This document shows positions 1 through 7,800 of a stretch of DNA of 64,000 nt, one piece after another. The notes under the pieces are model-generated. The model was given only the letters and a program-made list of their open reading frames with translations. It had not been told where the DNA came from and made no database searches. Numbering within the stretch: position 1 is the stretch's first letter; the number at the start of each line of letters is the position of its first letter. Source of the stretch: Streptomyces bacillaris (GTDB lineage Bacteria > Actinomycetota > Actinomycetes > Streptomycetales > Streptomycetaceae); the NCBI RefSeq assembly GCF_003268675.1, contig NZ_CP029378.1:1674001-1738000 (forward strand). The letters are read 5' to 3'. A program made the translations under genes and the position numbers.

Positions 1-313
1 CCTGGTGGAGGAGGCGGTGAGCGTCGGTGATCTGGTCCGGCTGCTGCGCTTCAGCCACGGCGACGCCAACCTGGTGGAGCTGACGCTGCCGCCGGAGTCG
101 GCGCTGGCCGGGACCCGGGTCGGGCAGGTCGCCTGGCCCGAGGACACCTCGCTGGTCACCATCATCCGGGGTACGCGGGTGCTGACGCCGAGCCCCGAGG
201 AGTCGCTGGAGGCCGGTGACGAGCTGCTGTTCGTGGCGGCCCAGGCGCGCGAGGAGCAGCTGGAGGACCTGCTGTCGGTCCGCCGCGCCCCGTCGTCGCC
301 GTCCGACGACTGA
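1..313 (+). CDS. TrkA family potassium uptake protein, C-terminal part
   Basis: The reading frame is open from the left edge of the window, so the start is missing. The last ~100 residues look like an RCK_C (TrkA-C) regulatory domain: a hydrophobic core with ELTLPPESALAGTRVGQV, then a strand containing TSLVTIIRGTRVLTP, then AGDELLFVA near the end. Such domains sit at the C-terminus of cytoplasmic NAD- or nucleotide-binding subunits that gate Trk/Ktr potassium channels. The N-terminal Rossmann domain would lie upstream. A strong hairpin follows the TGA. Potassium-linked genes (kdpDE) lie about 1.4 kb downstream on the other strand, but nothing in view shows coregulation. Confidence 0.85.
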   Translation, partial: LVEEAVSVGDLVRLLRFSHGDANLVELTLPPESALAGTRVGQVAWPEDTSLVTIIRGTRVLTPSPEESLEAGDELLFVAAQAREEQLEDLLSVRRAPSSPSDD

Positions 314-322
314 GGTACGGGC

Positions 323-369
323 ATGAGGGAGGGCCCGTGACCGTCGTACGGTTACGGGCCCTCCCTCAT
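323..369. terminator. bidirectional terminator hairpin
   Basis: Two 20-nt arms at 323-342 and 350-369 pair with one G-T wobble around a 7-nt loop. It lies between the convergent TrkA-type gene and the DUF3159 gene, so it can end both. There is no clear U-tract, as is common in Streptomyces. Confidence 0.8.
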
Positions 370-377
370 ACGTGCTG

Positions 378-1187
378 TTACGCCTCCGGGTTGCGCAGCG
401 CGGCCGCGGCCTGCTCCTTGCGCTCCTTCTCGGCCTGCTCCTCGGCCTCCATCTCGGCGAAGACGTCGATGGGCGGCGGGGCCTTCGCCAGGAAGACCCA
501 GGTCAGATAGACCGCGAGCAGGAACGGCGGGATCTTCAGCGCGACCAGCACCCAGCCGAACTGGGTGGTGTCGGCCCACCAGTAGAGCGGGAAGAGGATC
601 GCGCACTTGGCGAGCAGGATGAGGCCCCAGGCGTAACTGGCCTTGGTGTACGCCTTCTTACGGCCCGGGTTACGCGTCCGCCAGGAGAGGTTCTCCTTGA
701 AGACCGGGCCGAGGATCAGACCGATCAGCGGTACACCGGCGGCGGCCGTGCCCAGGTAGGCGACGGAGAGCCCCAGGGTGTAGAGCATGCCCGGCAGGTA
801 GAAGTCCTTGGCGTTGCCCGTCATCATCGCGAAGACGACACCGAAGGCCACCCCGAAGACGCCGCTGAAGGCGTGCTTCACGGTGTCCCGGCGGACCAGC
901 CGTACGGCGACCAGGGCCAGGGAGACCGCCAGGGCCGCGATGGCCGAGATGTGCAGGTCCTTGTTGATGGTGAAGATCGTGACGAAGAGCAGCCCGGGCA
1001 GGACCGTCTCCACCATGCCGCGCACCCCGCCGAAGGCCTCGAAGAGGGCGGCCTCGGTGACCGCCTTCGACTCGGGGTCCTGGTGGGCGGCGTGCCCGCC
1101 TCCGGCGCTCCGCTCTCCGGTGGCGCTGTGCTGTTCGGTGCGGTGGGACTGGTCCGTTTCGGACGTCGGCTTGTCGAGAGACGTCAC
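378..1187 (-). CDS. DUF3159 family membrane protein
   Basis: This 269-residue protein matches the actinobacterial DUF3159 family, whose function is unknown. A polar, disordered N-terminus of about 45 residues comes first. About five or six hydrophobic segments follow (for example near VLPGLLFVTIFTI, IAALAVSLALVAV, MLYTLGLSVAYLGTAAAGVP and AWGLILLAKCAILFPLYWW). The tail is charged and rich in Glu, Lys and Ala. The GTG start at 1187 lies 3 nt downstream of the OB-fold gene's stop and has an AAGGAG ribosome site inside that gene's end, so the two are translated from one message. Confidence 0.85.
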   Translation of the reverse strand: MTSLDKPTSETDQSHRTEQHSATGERSAGGGHAAHQDPESKAVTEAALFEAFGGVRGMVETVLPGLLFVTIFTINKDLHISAIAALAVSLALVAVRLVRRDTVKHAFSGVFGVAFGVVFAMMTGNAKDFYLPGMLYTLGLSVAYLGTAAAGVPLIGLILGPVFKENLSWRTRNPGRKKAYTKASYAWGLILLAKCAILFPLYWWADTTQFGWVLVALKIPPFLLAVYLTWVFLAKAPPPIDVFAEMEAEEQAEKERKEQAAAALRNPEA

Positions 1188-1190
1188 CGG

Positions 1191-1607
1191 CTACTCCTTG
1201 CCGAGCGGTCGGAGTTCGTATGTGGGGTTGAACAGCACCCGGCGCCCGTGGCTCATGGCGACCCGGCCCGAGGCGATGATCCTGCGGCCGGGCTCTATCC
1301 CGACGATGGAGCGCCGGCCCAGCCAGACCACGTCCAGCGGCTCGGTGCCGTCGAAGAGCTCCGCCTCCAGGGCGGGCACTCCGGCCCGGGGACGCAGGGT
1401 GACGGTCCGCAACGTACCAGCCACCTTCACGATCTGCCGGTCGGAGCATTCCGATATCCGGGTGCATCCGGTGGCCTGGGCGTCCTCCCGCAGCTCCTGG
1501 GACTCCAGGTCCGCCTGGGAGCTGGAGAGCCGGTCGAGCATACGGCGGAAGCGGCCGGACGGCCTCTCCGCCCTGCCGGCCTTCTCGCGTCGGGGAACAG
1601 CACTCAT
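1191..1607 (-). CDS. OB-fold nucleic acid binding domain protein
   Basis: A short protein of about 138 residues. The ATG at 1607 (MSAVPRREK) is preferred because the upstream extension has low-quality, promoter-like sequence. The central and C-terminal part (VKVAGTLRTVTLRP, ALEAELFDGTEPLDVVWLGRR, IEPGRRIIASGRVAM) has the beta-barrel pattern of OB-fold tRNA_anti-like domains, with a conserved-looking LFDGT...V.LGRR core. It is the first gene of a two-gene unit with the DUF3159 membrane protein. Binding of nucleic acid is inferred from the fold, and no enzyme motif is visible. Confidence 0.8.
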   Translation of the reverse strand: MSAVPRREKAGRAERPSGRFRRMLDRLSSSQADLESQELREDAQATGCTRISECSDRQIVKVAGTLRTVTLRPRAGVPALEAELFDGTEPLDVVWLGRRSIVGIEPGRRIIASGRVAMSHGRRVLFNPTYELRPLGKE

Positions 1608-1719
1608 ACCCGAAGGGTACCGGTCCCGGGGGGCCCGGTACGGAGGGCCGGTGCGATCACTCGGAAGGGTGAGGCGGGAGGGACGGCCCCTGACGTACGG
1701 CATGGGCCCGGCCGTGGTC

Positions 1720-2412
1720 TCAGCCGCGCTCGAAGCGGTACCCCATCCCCGGTTCGGTGACGAAGTGGCGGGGGTGCGAGGGGTCCGCCTCCAGCTTGCG
1801 GCGGAGCTGGGCCATGTAGACCCGCAGATAGTTCGTCTCCGTGCCGTAGGAGGGCCCCCAGACCTCCTGGAGGAGCTGTTTCTGGCCGACCAGGCGGCCG
1901 GCGTTGCGGACGAGGACCTCCAGCAGGTGCCACTCGGTGGGCGTGAGCCGTACGTCGCGGCCGCCCCGGTGCACCTTCTTGGCGGCCAGGTCGACGGTGA
2001 AGCCGGCCGTCTCGACGATCGCCAGGTCCTCGGTGAGGTCCTGGCCGACCGGTTCCGAGCGGCGTACGGAGGCGCGCAGCCGGGCCAGCAGCTCGTCCAT
2101 GCCGAACGGCTTGGTGACGTAGTCGTCGGCGCCCGCGTCGAGCGCCTCCACCTTCTCGTCGGAGGTGTGGCGGGCGGAGAGGACGAGGATCGGGACCCGG
2201 GTCCAGCCGCGCAGGCTGCGGATCACCTCGACCCCGTCCATGTCGGGCAGCCCGAGGTCGAGGAGGACCACGTCGGGGTGGAGGGCGGCGGCGAGCTGGA
2301 GGGCGGTCGCCCCGTCGGGCGCGGCGTCGACCTCGTACTGCCGGGCCTTGAGGTTGAGCACGAGGGCGCGGACGATCTGCGGCTCGTCGTCGACCACGAG
2401 CACCCGGGTCAT
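1720..2412 (-). CDS. kdpE: response regulator KdpE
   Basis: OmpR/PhoB-type response regulator of 230 residues. The receiver domain begins MTRVLVVDDEP, with Asp52 in LLDLGLPDMDG as the likely phosphorylation site and the conserved Lys in YVTKPFG. The C-terminal winged helix ends with MAQLRRKLEADPSHPRHF and GYRFERG, characteristic of KdpE. The ATG at 2412 is chosen because it begins directly at the receiver fold; the upstream in-frame extension is Pro-rich junk. It follows kdpD on the same strand after about 68 nt. In the family, KdpDE activates the Kdp potassium ATPase genes at low potassium or under osmotic stress. No kdpFABC is present in this window. Confidence 0.93.
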   Translation of the reverse strand: MTRVLVVDDEPQIVRALVLNLKARQYEVDAAPDGATALQLAAALHPDVVLLDLGLPDMDGVEVIRSLRGWTRVPILVLSARHTSDEKVEALDAGADDYVTKPFGMDELLARLRASVRRSEPVGQDLTEDLAIVETAGFTVDLAAKKVHRGGRDVRLTPTEWHLLEVLVRNAGRLVGQKQLLQEVWGPSYGTETNYLRVYMAQLRRKLEADPSHPRHFVTEPGMGYRFERG

Positions 2413-2476
2413 CGGGGACCTGCCTTTCTGCGGTACGGGCGGTGCGGACGGTATGGGGAGGGGGCGAGGGGGGGCC

Positions 2477-2536
2477 GCCGTCATGAGGTGGCCTCCGCCG
2501 GGAAGGACGCCGTCATGAGGTGGGCCTCCGCCGGGA
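2477..2536. repeat. imperfect tandem duplication at the kdpD 3' end
   Basis: A 27-bp word at 2477-2503 is repeated as a 28-bp copy at 2509-2536. The second copy carries one extra G inside GTGG(G)CC. Read on the minus strand, the second copy comes first in KdpD; the extra base shifts it out of the TGA frame, and translation runs on to the TGA in the other copy. The protein therefore ends with a near-duplicated tail, PAEAHLMTASFPAEATS. Confidence 0.8.
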
Positions 2537-5075
2537 GGGCCGCCGGGTCCCGGCCCCGGTCGCGGTCCCGGCCCGGTACGGCGGTGAGGGTGAGGACCAT
2601 GGTCAGCCCGCCGCCGGGTGTGTCCTCGGCGTCCAGGGTGCCGCCCATGGCCTCGGCGAAGCCCCGGGAGACGGGGAGGCCGAGGCCCACCCCGGCACCG
2701 CGCGGGGCGTCACCGTACCGCTGGAAGGGCTCGAAGATGCGCTCCTTGGCCTCGTCGGGGACCCCGCGCCCCCGGTCGACCACCCGCAGCTGCACGCGTT
2801 CGCCGAGGGCGCTGGCGGCCACCGCGACGGGTTCCCCGGCGGAGCCGTACTTCACGGCGTTCTCGACGATGTTGGCGACGACCCGCTCCAGCAGCCCGGG
2901 GTCGACCGCGACCATCGGCAGCGTCTCGGGGATGTCCAGCTCGACGCTGCCCTCGGGGACCCCGCCGAGCGCCATCGGCACCACCTCGTCGAGGTCGATC
3001 TCGCGGATCAGCGGGGTCACGGTGCCGGTCTGGAGGCGGGACATGTCCAGCAGGTTGCCGACCAGGTGGTCGAGGCGGTCGGCGCCGTCCTCGATCCCCG
3101 CCAGCAGTTCGGCCTCGTCCTGCGGCGACCAGGCGACGTCGTCGGAGCGGAGCGAGGTGACGGCGGCCTTGATCCCGGCGAGCGGGGTGCGCAGGTCGTG
3201 GCTGACGGCGGCGAGCAGCGCGGTCCTGATCCGGTTGCCCTCGGCCAGCCTGCGGGCCTGCTCGGCCTCCCAGACCAGCCGCTGGCGGTCCAGGACGACG
3301 GCGGCCTGGGCGGCGAAGGCGCCGAGCACCCGGCGGTCCTCGGCGGGCAGCACCCGGCCCGAGAGGGCGAGCGCCATGTTGTCGCCCACCGGCATGTCCA
3401 CGTCCGCGTCCTCGGGCCGGGCGACCGGCGCGGGCCCCACGAACCCGGCGCAGGTCCACGGGTCGACGTCGCTCGCCCGCTCCAGCAGGGCGACGGACTC
3501 CATCGCGAAGGTCTCGCGCACCCGCTCCAGCAGCGCGTCCAGCGCGGTCTCCCCCCGCAGCACGCTGCCCGCCAGGAAGGAGAGGATCTCCGACTCGGCG
3601 CGCAGCCGGGCGGCCTGGTGGGTACGGCGGGCCGCCAGGTCCACCACCGAGGAGACGGCCACCGCCACCCCGAAGAAGATCACGATGGCGACGAAGTTCT
3701 CCGGGTCCTGGACGGTGAGGGTGTGCGTGGGCGGGGTGAACCAGTAGTTCAGGAGCATGACGCCGACGGCGGCCGAGGCGAGGGCGGGGCGCAGCCCGCC
3801 GAGCAGGGCGGCGGCGACCGTCAGGAAGAGGAAGAGCAGGACGTCGTTGGCGAGGCCGGGGCCGTTCTCCAGGCTGAGCAGCAGCAGGGAGAGCAGGACC
3901 GGGCCGACGACGCCGATGAGCCACCCCGAGACGATCCGGGCCCGCCCCAGCCGGGCGCCCCGGGCGATGGGGAGCCCGCGCCCCTTGGCGACCTCGCCGT
4001 GGGTGACGATGTGGACGTCCAGGTCGGGTCCGGACTCCCGGGCGACGGTGGCGCCGACGCCGGGGCCGTAGACGTACTGCCAGGTCTTGCGGCGGCTGGA
4101 GCCCAGCACGATCTGGGTGGCGTCGACCCCGCGGGCGAACTCCAGGAGGGCGGCGGGGATGTCGTCGCCTATGACGTGGTGGAACGTTCCGCCGACGTCC
4201 TCGACCAGGGTCCGCTGGACCGCCAGCTCCTTGGGGGACGCGGAGGTCAGCCCGTCGCTGCGGGCGATGTAGACGGCGAGGATCTCGCTGCCGGAGCCCT
4301 TGGCCGCCATCCGGGAGGCGCGGCGGATGAGGGTGCGGCCCTCGGGTCCGCCGGTGAGGCCGACGACGATGCGTTCACGGGCCTGCCAGGGGGTGCGGAT
4401 GCCGTGCTCGCCCCGGTACTGCCGCAGGTACTCGTCGACCCGGTCGGCGGTCCACAGGAGGGCCAGCTCGCGCAGGGCGGTGAGGTTGCCGGGGCGGAAG
4501 TAGTGGGAGAGGGCCGCGTCCAGCTCGTCGGGGCGGCAGATGTTGCCGTGGGCAAGGCGGCGGCGCAGCGCCTGGGGCGACATGTCGACCAGCTCGATCT
4601 GGTCGGCCCGGCGCACCACCTCGTCGGGGACGGTCTCCTCCTGGCGGACGCCGGTGATCGACTCCACGACGTCGCCGAGCGACTCCAGGTGTTGGATGTT
4701 GACCGTGGATATGACGTCGATCCCGGCCTTGAGCAGCTCCTCGACGTCCTGCCAGCGCTTGGCGTTGCGGGCACCGGGGAGGTTGGTGTGGGCCAGCTCG
4801 TCGACCAGGGCGACGGCCGGGGCGCGCTCCAGGACCGCGTCGACGTCCATCTCGGTCTCGGCGGGGTGGGCCGGGGGGTGGGTGATCTCGCAGCGTCGGA
4901 CCTGCTCCAGGCCGTGCAGCAGCGCCTCGGTGCGCGGCCGCCGGTGGTGGTTGACGAAGGCCACCACACAGTCGGTGCCGCGCTCGACCCTGCGGTGGGC
5001 CTCGGAGAGCATCGCGTACGTCTTGCCGACGCCCGGTGCCGCGCCCAGGTAGATCCGGAGTGTGCCGCGTCCCAT
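2481..5075 (-). CDS. kdpD: sensor histidine kinase KdpD
   Basis: Full-length KdpD of 864 residues. The N-terminal KdpD domain carries the Walker A motif GAAPGVGKT at residues 11-19 and VDELAHTN near 91-98. A universal-stress-protein-like domain spans about residues 234-360 (LGSSRR near 324). Four transmembrane segments lie between about 385 and 480. A GAF-like region follows, then the HisKA motif AVSHDLRTPL with His626 as phospho-acceptor, then the ATPase motifs (NIVENAVKYG, DRGRGVP, GVGLGLPVS). It is a membrane sensor kinase for KdpE. The ATG at 5075 starts exactly at the conserved MGRGTLRIYLG. The C-terminal tail is altered by a small tandem duplication. Because kdpFABC is not adjacent, the target operon must lie elsewhere or the pair has another role. 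Confidence 0.95.
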   Translation of the reverse strand: MGRGTLRIYLGAAPGVGKTYAMLSEAHRRVERGTDCVVAFVNHHRRPRTEALLHGLEQVRRCEITHPPAHPAETEMDVDAVLERAPAVALVDELAHTNLPGARNAKRWQDVEELLKAGIDVISTVNIQHLESLGDVVESITGVRQEETVPDEVVRRADQIELVDMSPQALRRRLAHGNICRPDELDAALSHYFRPGNLTALRELALLWTADRVDEYLRQYRGEHGIRTPWQARERIVVGLTGGPEGRTLIRRASRMAAKGSGSEILAVYIARSDGLTSASPKELAVQRTLVEDVGGTFHHVIGDDIPAALLEFARGVDATQIVLGSSRRKTWQYVYGPGVGATVARESGPDLDVHIVTHGEVAKGRGLPIARGARLGRARIVSGWLIGVVGPVLLSLLLLSLENGPGLANDVLLFLFLTVAAALLGGLRPALASAAVGVMLLNYWFTPPTHTLTVQDPENFVAIVIFFGVAVAVSSVVDLAARRTHQAARLRAESEILSFLAGSVLRGETALDALLERVRETFAMESVALLERASDVDPWTCAGFVGPAPVARPEDADVDMPVGDNMALALSGRVLPAEDRRVLGAFAAQAAVVLDRQRLVWEAEQARRLAEGNRIRTALLAAVSHDLRTPLAGIKAAVTSLRSDDVAWSPQDEAELLAGIEDGADRLDHLVGNLLDMSRLQTGTVTPLIREIDLDEVVPMALGGVPEGSVELDIPETLPMVAVDPGLLERVVANIVENAVKYGSAGEPVAVAASALGERVQLRVVDRGRGVPDEAKERIFEPFQRYGDAPRGAGVGLGLPVSRGFAEAMGGTLDAEDTPGGGLTMVLTLTAVPGRDRDRGRDPAALPAEAHLMTASFPAEATS

Positions 5076-5255
5076 GGCCCCATTGTCTTCATCCGTCGGC
5101 CGTCCTCGGTGCGACGGCCGGTGGCGCCCGGTGCGGCTGCCACCCACGACGCTACTCCGCCCGGGGCCGGTCTCCGGTGGTGGGAGCGGGGACCGGGGAC
5201 GTATTGACGTAACTCTGACGCGGGAACCGTGCAGGTGAGGGGCGCGCACGGGAAA

Positions 5256-5297
5256 GGCCGGTGGGCCGCACCCTCGGAAGGGAGCGGCCCACCGGCC
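5256..5297 (-). terminator. terminator hairpin downstream of the dut-DUF3710 unit
   Basis: Perfect 14-nt arms at 5256-5269 and 5284-5297 flank a 14-nt loop. It lies 40 nt past the DUF3710 stop and before the kdpD promoter region. Confidence 0.8.
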
Positions 5298-5337
5298 GAT
5301 GCTGTGGTCACGGACCGGTGGACCCGGTCACGTACCG

Positions 5338-6104
5338 CTAGCGGACCTCGGTGATCTCCGGGCCGCGCTGGAGCTGGCCCATGCCGCCGGAGAACTTCGA
5401 GCCCTCCTGCTCCTCCTGCTGGACGCCCTCGGGCACCATCTGGGCGTCGTTGGGGAGCTTCAGGACGATCGGGTCGCGGGGGGCCATCGGGCCGTCGCCG
5501 CGGACGACCACGGTGTCCCGGAAGATCGTCTCCAGCAGCCCGGCGGCCTCCGGCTGCACGGCGCCCTGGCCGGAGATGACCCCGCGCAGGAACCAGCGGG
5601 GACCGTCGACGCCGACGAAGCGCACCAGCTGCACCCCGTTGGTGCCGTCCGGGAGCTGTACGGGGACCTGCGCGCGCAGCTCCCAGCCCAGCGGGCCCTC
5701 GACCTCGTCGATGATGCCGCCCTGCTGGGTGATGCCGGAGGCGATCTCCTCGCGGACCTCGCCCCAGATGCCCTCGCGCTTGGGGGCGGCGAAGGCCTGC
5801 AGCTGGATGGCGCTGTCGCGCAGCACGACGGTGGCGGCGACGATCGCGTCCCCGGCCACCTCGACCCGCAGCTCCATGCCCTCGACACCGGGGACGAAGA
5901 TGCCGCCCAGGTCGACCCGGCCCTCGCCGGGCTGGGAGACCTCGGTGCTGTCCCAGGGTCCGTCGGGGCGGGGGCCGGCGGCAGGTTCACCCGCCGGGCG
6001 CCCGACGCGGCTCCGTCGGTACCCTCGTCGGCGACCTGCTCGGTCTCGCGCACCTCGTCCGCCGCGTCCTCGGCGGAACCACTCTTCTTGCGACGTCCGA
6101 ACAC
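5338..6104 (-). pseudogene. DUF3710 family protein, interrupted by an apparent frameshift
   Basis: The family's usual beginning, (M)FGRRKKSG followed by an acidic stretch, starts at a GTG at 6104 with a GGAAGGAC ribosome site. The conserved body (GVEGMELRVEVAGDAIVAATVV to the TAG at 5338) is in another frame. The frames meet in a G/C run near 5965-5975. Restoring one base there gives a continuous text ending in a PDGPWDSTEV-like segment typical of the family. The gene is therefore either truly frameshifted or carries a homopolymer sequencing error. DUF3710 proteins are conserved soluble actinobacterial proteins of unknown function, often beside dut. Its start lies 1 nt past the dut stop, so it depends on dut translation. 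An alternative short product would begin at the ATG at 5877. Confidence 0.75.
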
Positions 6105-6105
6105 G

Positions 6106-6633
6106 TCACTGTCCTTCCCGGTCGGATACGACCGAAGCGTAGCTGTTCCCACCGTGGGTGATCCCGCCCTCGGCGACGTCCACCGACGCATGGCCGCCGG
6201 TGGACCCGAAGCCCCCTTCGGCCCGCGCCGAGCCGGGAAGTTCCGCCACCTCGTGGAAGCGCACCTTCTCGACCTGCTGGACGACCAGTTGGGCAATCCG
6301 GTCGAACCGCTCGAACCGCACGCTCTCGCGCGGATCGAGGTTGACCACGATCACCTTGATCTCCCCACGGTACCCGGCATCAACCGTCCCTGGGGCATTC
6401 ACGAGGGCCACTCCGCAGCGGGCGGCGAGGCCGGAGCGCGGGTGGACGAAGGCGGCGTACCCGTCGGGCAGGGCGATCGAGATCCCGGTGGGGAGCACCA
6501 CGCGCTCGCCGGGGGCGAGTTCGGCGGCCTCGGTGGTGACCAGGTCGGCCCCGGCGTCCCCCGGGTGTCCGTACGCCGGAATCGGCACGTCCGGGTCGAG
6601 CAGGCGGATGAGTACGTCGACGGGGCTGCGCAT
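6106..6633 (-). CDS. dut: dUTP diphosphatase (dUTPase)
   Basis: Trimeric dUTPase of 175 residues, hydrolysing dUTP to dUMP and pyrophosphate to keep uracil out of DNA and feed dTMP synthesis. The motifs appear in order: PGDAGADLV (motif 1), HPRSGLAARCGV (motif 2), NAPGTVDAGYRGEI (motif 3), RFDRIAQLVVQQV (motif 4) and EGGFGSTGGH (motif 5), with 20 further residues after motif 5. The ATG at 6633 overlaps the stop of the upstream thioesterase gene as TGATG. The DUF3710 start follows after 1 nt, so this is a translationally coupled three-gene operon. Confidence 0.96.
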   Translation of the reverse strand: MRSPVDVLIRLLDPDVPIPAYGHPGDAGADLVTTEAAELAPGERVVLPTGISIALPDGYAAFVHPRSGLAARCGVALVNAPGTVDAGYRGEIKVIVVNLDPRESVRFERFDRIAQLVVQQVEKVRFHEVAELPGSARAEGGFGSTGGHASVDVAEGGITHGGNSYASVVSDREGQ

Positions 6634-7217
6634 CAGGGGTTCACCTCGAAGGCTCGGGCACGCTTGACCTGGTCCGGGTCGGCCATGGCGGCCTGGATCT
6701 CGGCGGGCCGCCCGTTCTCGATGAAGTGGTCCACCTTGACCTCGATGAAGAGGGCGTCGGCGCGGACGGCGACGGGGCCCTCGGGGCCGCCGATGCGGCC
6801 GGTGGCCGTGGAGTAGATCTTCCGGCCGTGCACGGCGGTGATGCGGGCGTCCAGGTGCAGCACGGTGTCCACCGGGACGGGGCGCACGAAGTCGGTCTCC
6901 AGCCGTCCGGTCACCGCGATCGTGCGCAGCAGCCAGTTCAGCGAGCCGAGGGTCTCGTCCAGCGCGGTGGCGAGCACGCCCCCGTGGGCGAGGCCGGGGG
7001 CGCCCTGGTGGGCGGGCTTGACGGTGAACTCGGCGGTGACGCTCACGCCCTCGCCGGCCCGGGCCTGGAGGTGCAGTCCGTGCGGCTGTCCGCCGCCGCA
7101 GCCGAAGCAGTGCTCGTAGTGCGCGCCGAGAAGCTCCCCGGGAGGCGGGGCGTCCGGGTGCCGGACCGGTGCGACGGCGTCGGCCGGGGGTGTCAGAGCT
7201 GCTGATGTTCCACTCAC
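6633..7217 (-). CDS. PaaI-family hotdog thioesterase
   Basis: About 194 residues from a GTG at 7217 (VSGTSAALTPP). The upstream in-frame region overlaps the divergent DUF3093 gene, so the longer start is rejected. The hotdog fold shows in FGCGGGQPHGLHLQ, then LAHGGVLATALDETLGSLNW (the PaaI/4HBT helix motif HGG...DE) and LDARITAVHGRKIYSTATGR. Such enzymes hydrolyse acyl-CoA thioesters; the substrate cannot be read. The stop overlaps the dut start by one base, indicating coupling. Confidence 0.88.
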   Translation of the reverse strand: MSGTSAALTPPADAVAPVRHPDAPPPGELLGAHYEHCFGCGGGQPHGLHLQARAGEGVSVTAEFTVKPAHQGAPGLAHGGVLATALDETLGSLNWLLRTIAVTGRLETDFVRPVPVDTVLHLDARITAVHGRKIYSTATGRIGGPEGPVAVRADALFIEVKVDHFIENGRPAEIQAAMADPDQVKRARAFEVNP

Positions 7218-7275
7218 AGGCGCAGACCTTACCCGCGCGGCGGCACGCCGGGCGCGCCGTGCCAAGCTTGGTTCC

Positions 7276-7734
7276 ATGCAGCCTTCCGCACCGCCCTTCG
7301 ACGAACGTCTCACCGCGCCCCGTTCCTGGTGGTTCATCGCCTTCGGGATCGGTGTCGCCTGTGCGCTGATGCTTCTGCCGCTGGGCACCCTGCCGATGCT
7401 GGCCGGGCTGGTCGGCGGTGCGGCGGCGGCCGCGGCGGCGGTGAGCAGTTACGGCTCCGCCCGGATCCGGGTGGTCGGCGGGGCGCTGGTGGCGGGTGAC
7501 GCCCGCATTCCGCTCTCCGCGCTCGGGGAGCCCGAGGCGCTGGACGCCGAGGAGGCGCGCGCCTGGCGGACGCACAAGGCGGACGCGCGGGCCTTCATGC
7601 TGCTGCGCAGCTATGTGGGGACGGCGGTGCGGGTGGAGGTCACGGATCCGGACGACCCGACTCCGTACGTCTTCCTCTCCACCCGGGACCCGAAGGGCCT
7701 GGCGGCGGCGCTGAGTGGCGTCCCGGCGGCCTGA
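7276..7734 (+). CDS. DUF3093 family membrane protein
   Basis: 152 residues. After a short N-terminus (FDERLTAPRSWWFI, typical of the family) come two close transmembrane segments (residues about 15-55). A soluble domain of strands follows, with VVGGALVAGDARIPLSALG and a basic R-S-Y-V-G-T-A-V-R-V stretch, ending YVFLSTRDPKGLAAAL. Function is unknown. It is transcribed divergently from the thioesterase-dut operon across about 58 bp, so the two promoters lie back to back. Confidence 0.88.
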   Translation: MQPSAPPFDERLTAPRSWWFIAFGIGVACALMLLPLGTLPMLAGLVGGAAAAAAAVSSYGSARIRVVGGALVAGDARIPLSALGEPEALDAEEARAWRTHKADARAFMLLRSYVGTAVRVEVTDPDDPTPYVFLSTRDPKGLAAALSGVPAA

Positions 7735-7800
7735 CCGCCCGTAGGCGTACGCATCCGGGGGCGCCCGCTTCCGGTCGTGCGTGAAGGGGCGCCGATCGGA

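Noticed and set aside
808..3747. 979-codon plus-strand open frame opposite DUF3159, OB-fold and kdpDE genes
   Set aside because: It is the antisense shadow of well-recognised minus-strand genes in very GC-rich DNA; its translation is Arg/Ser-rich without domains.
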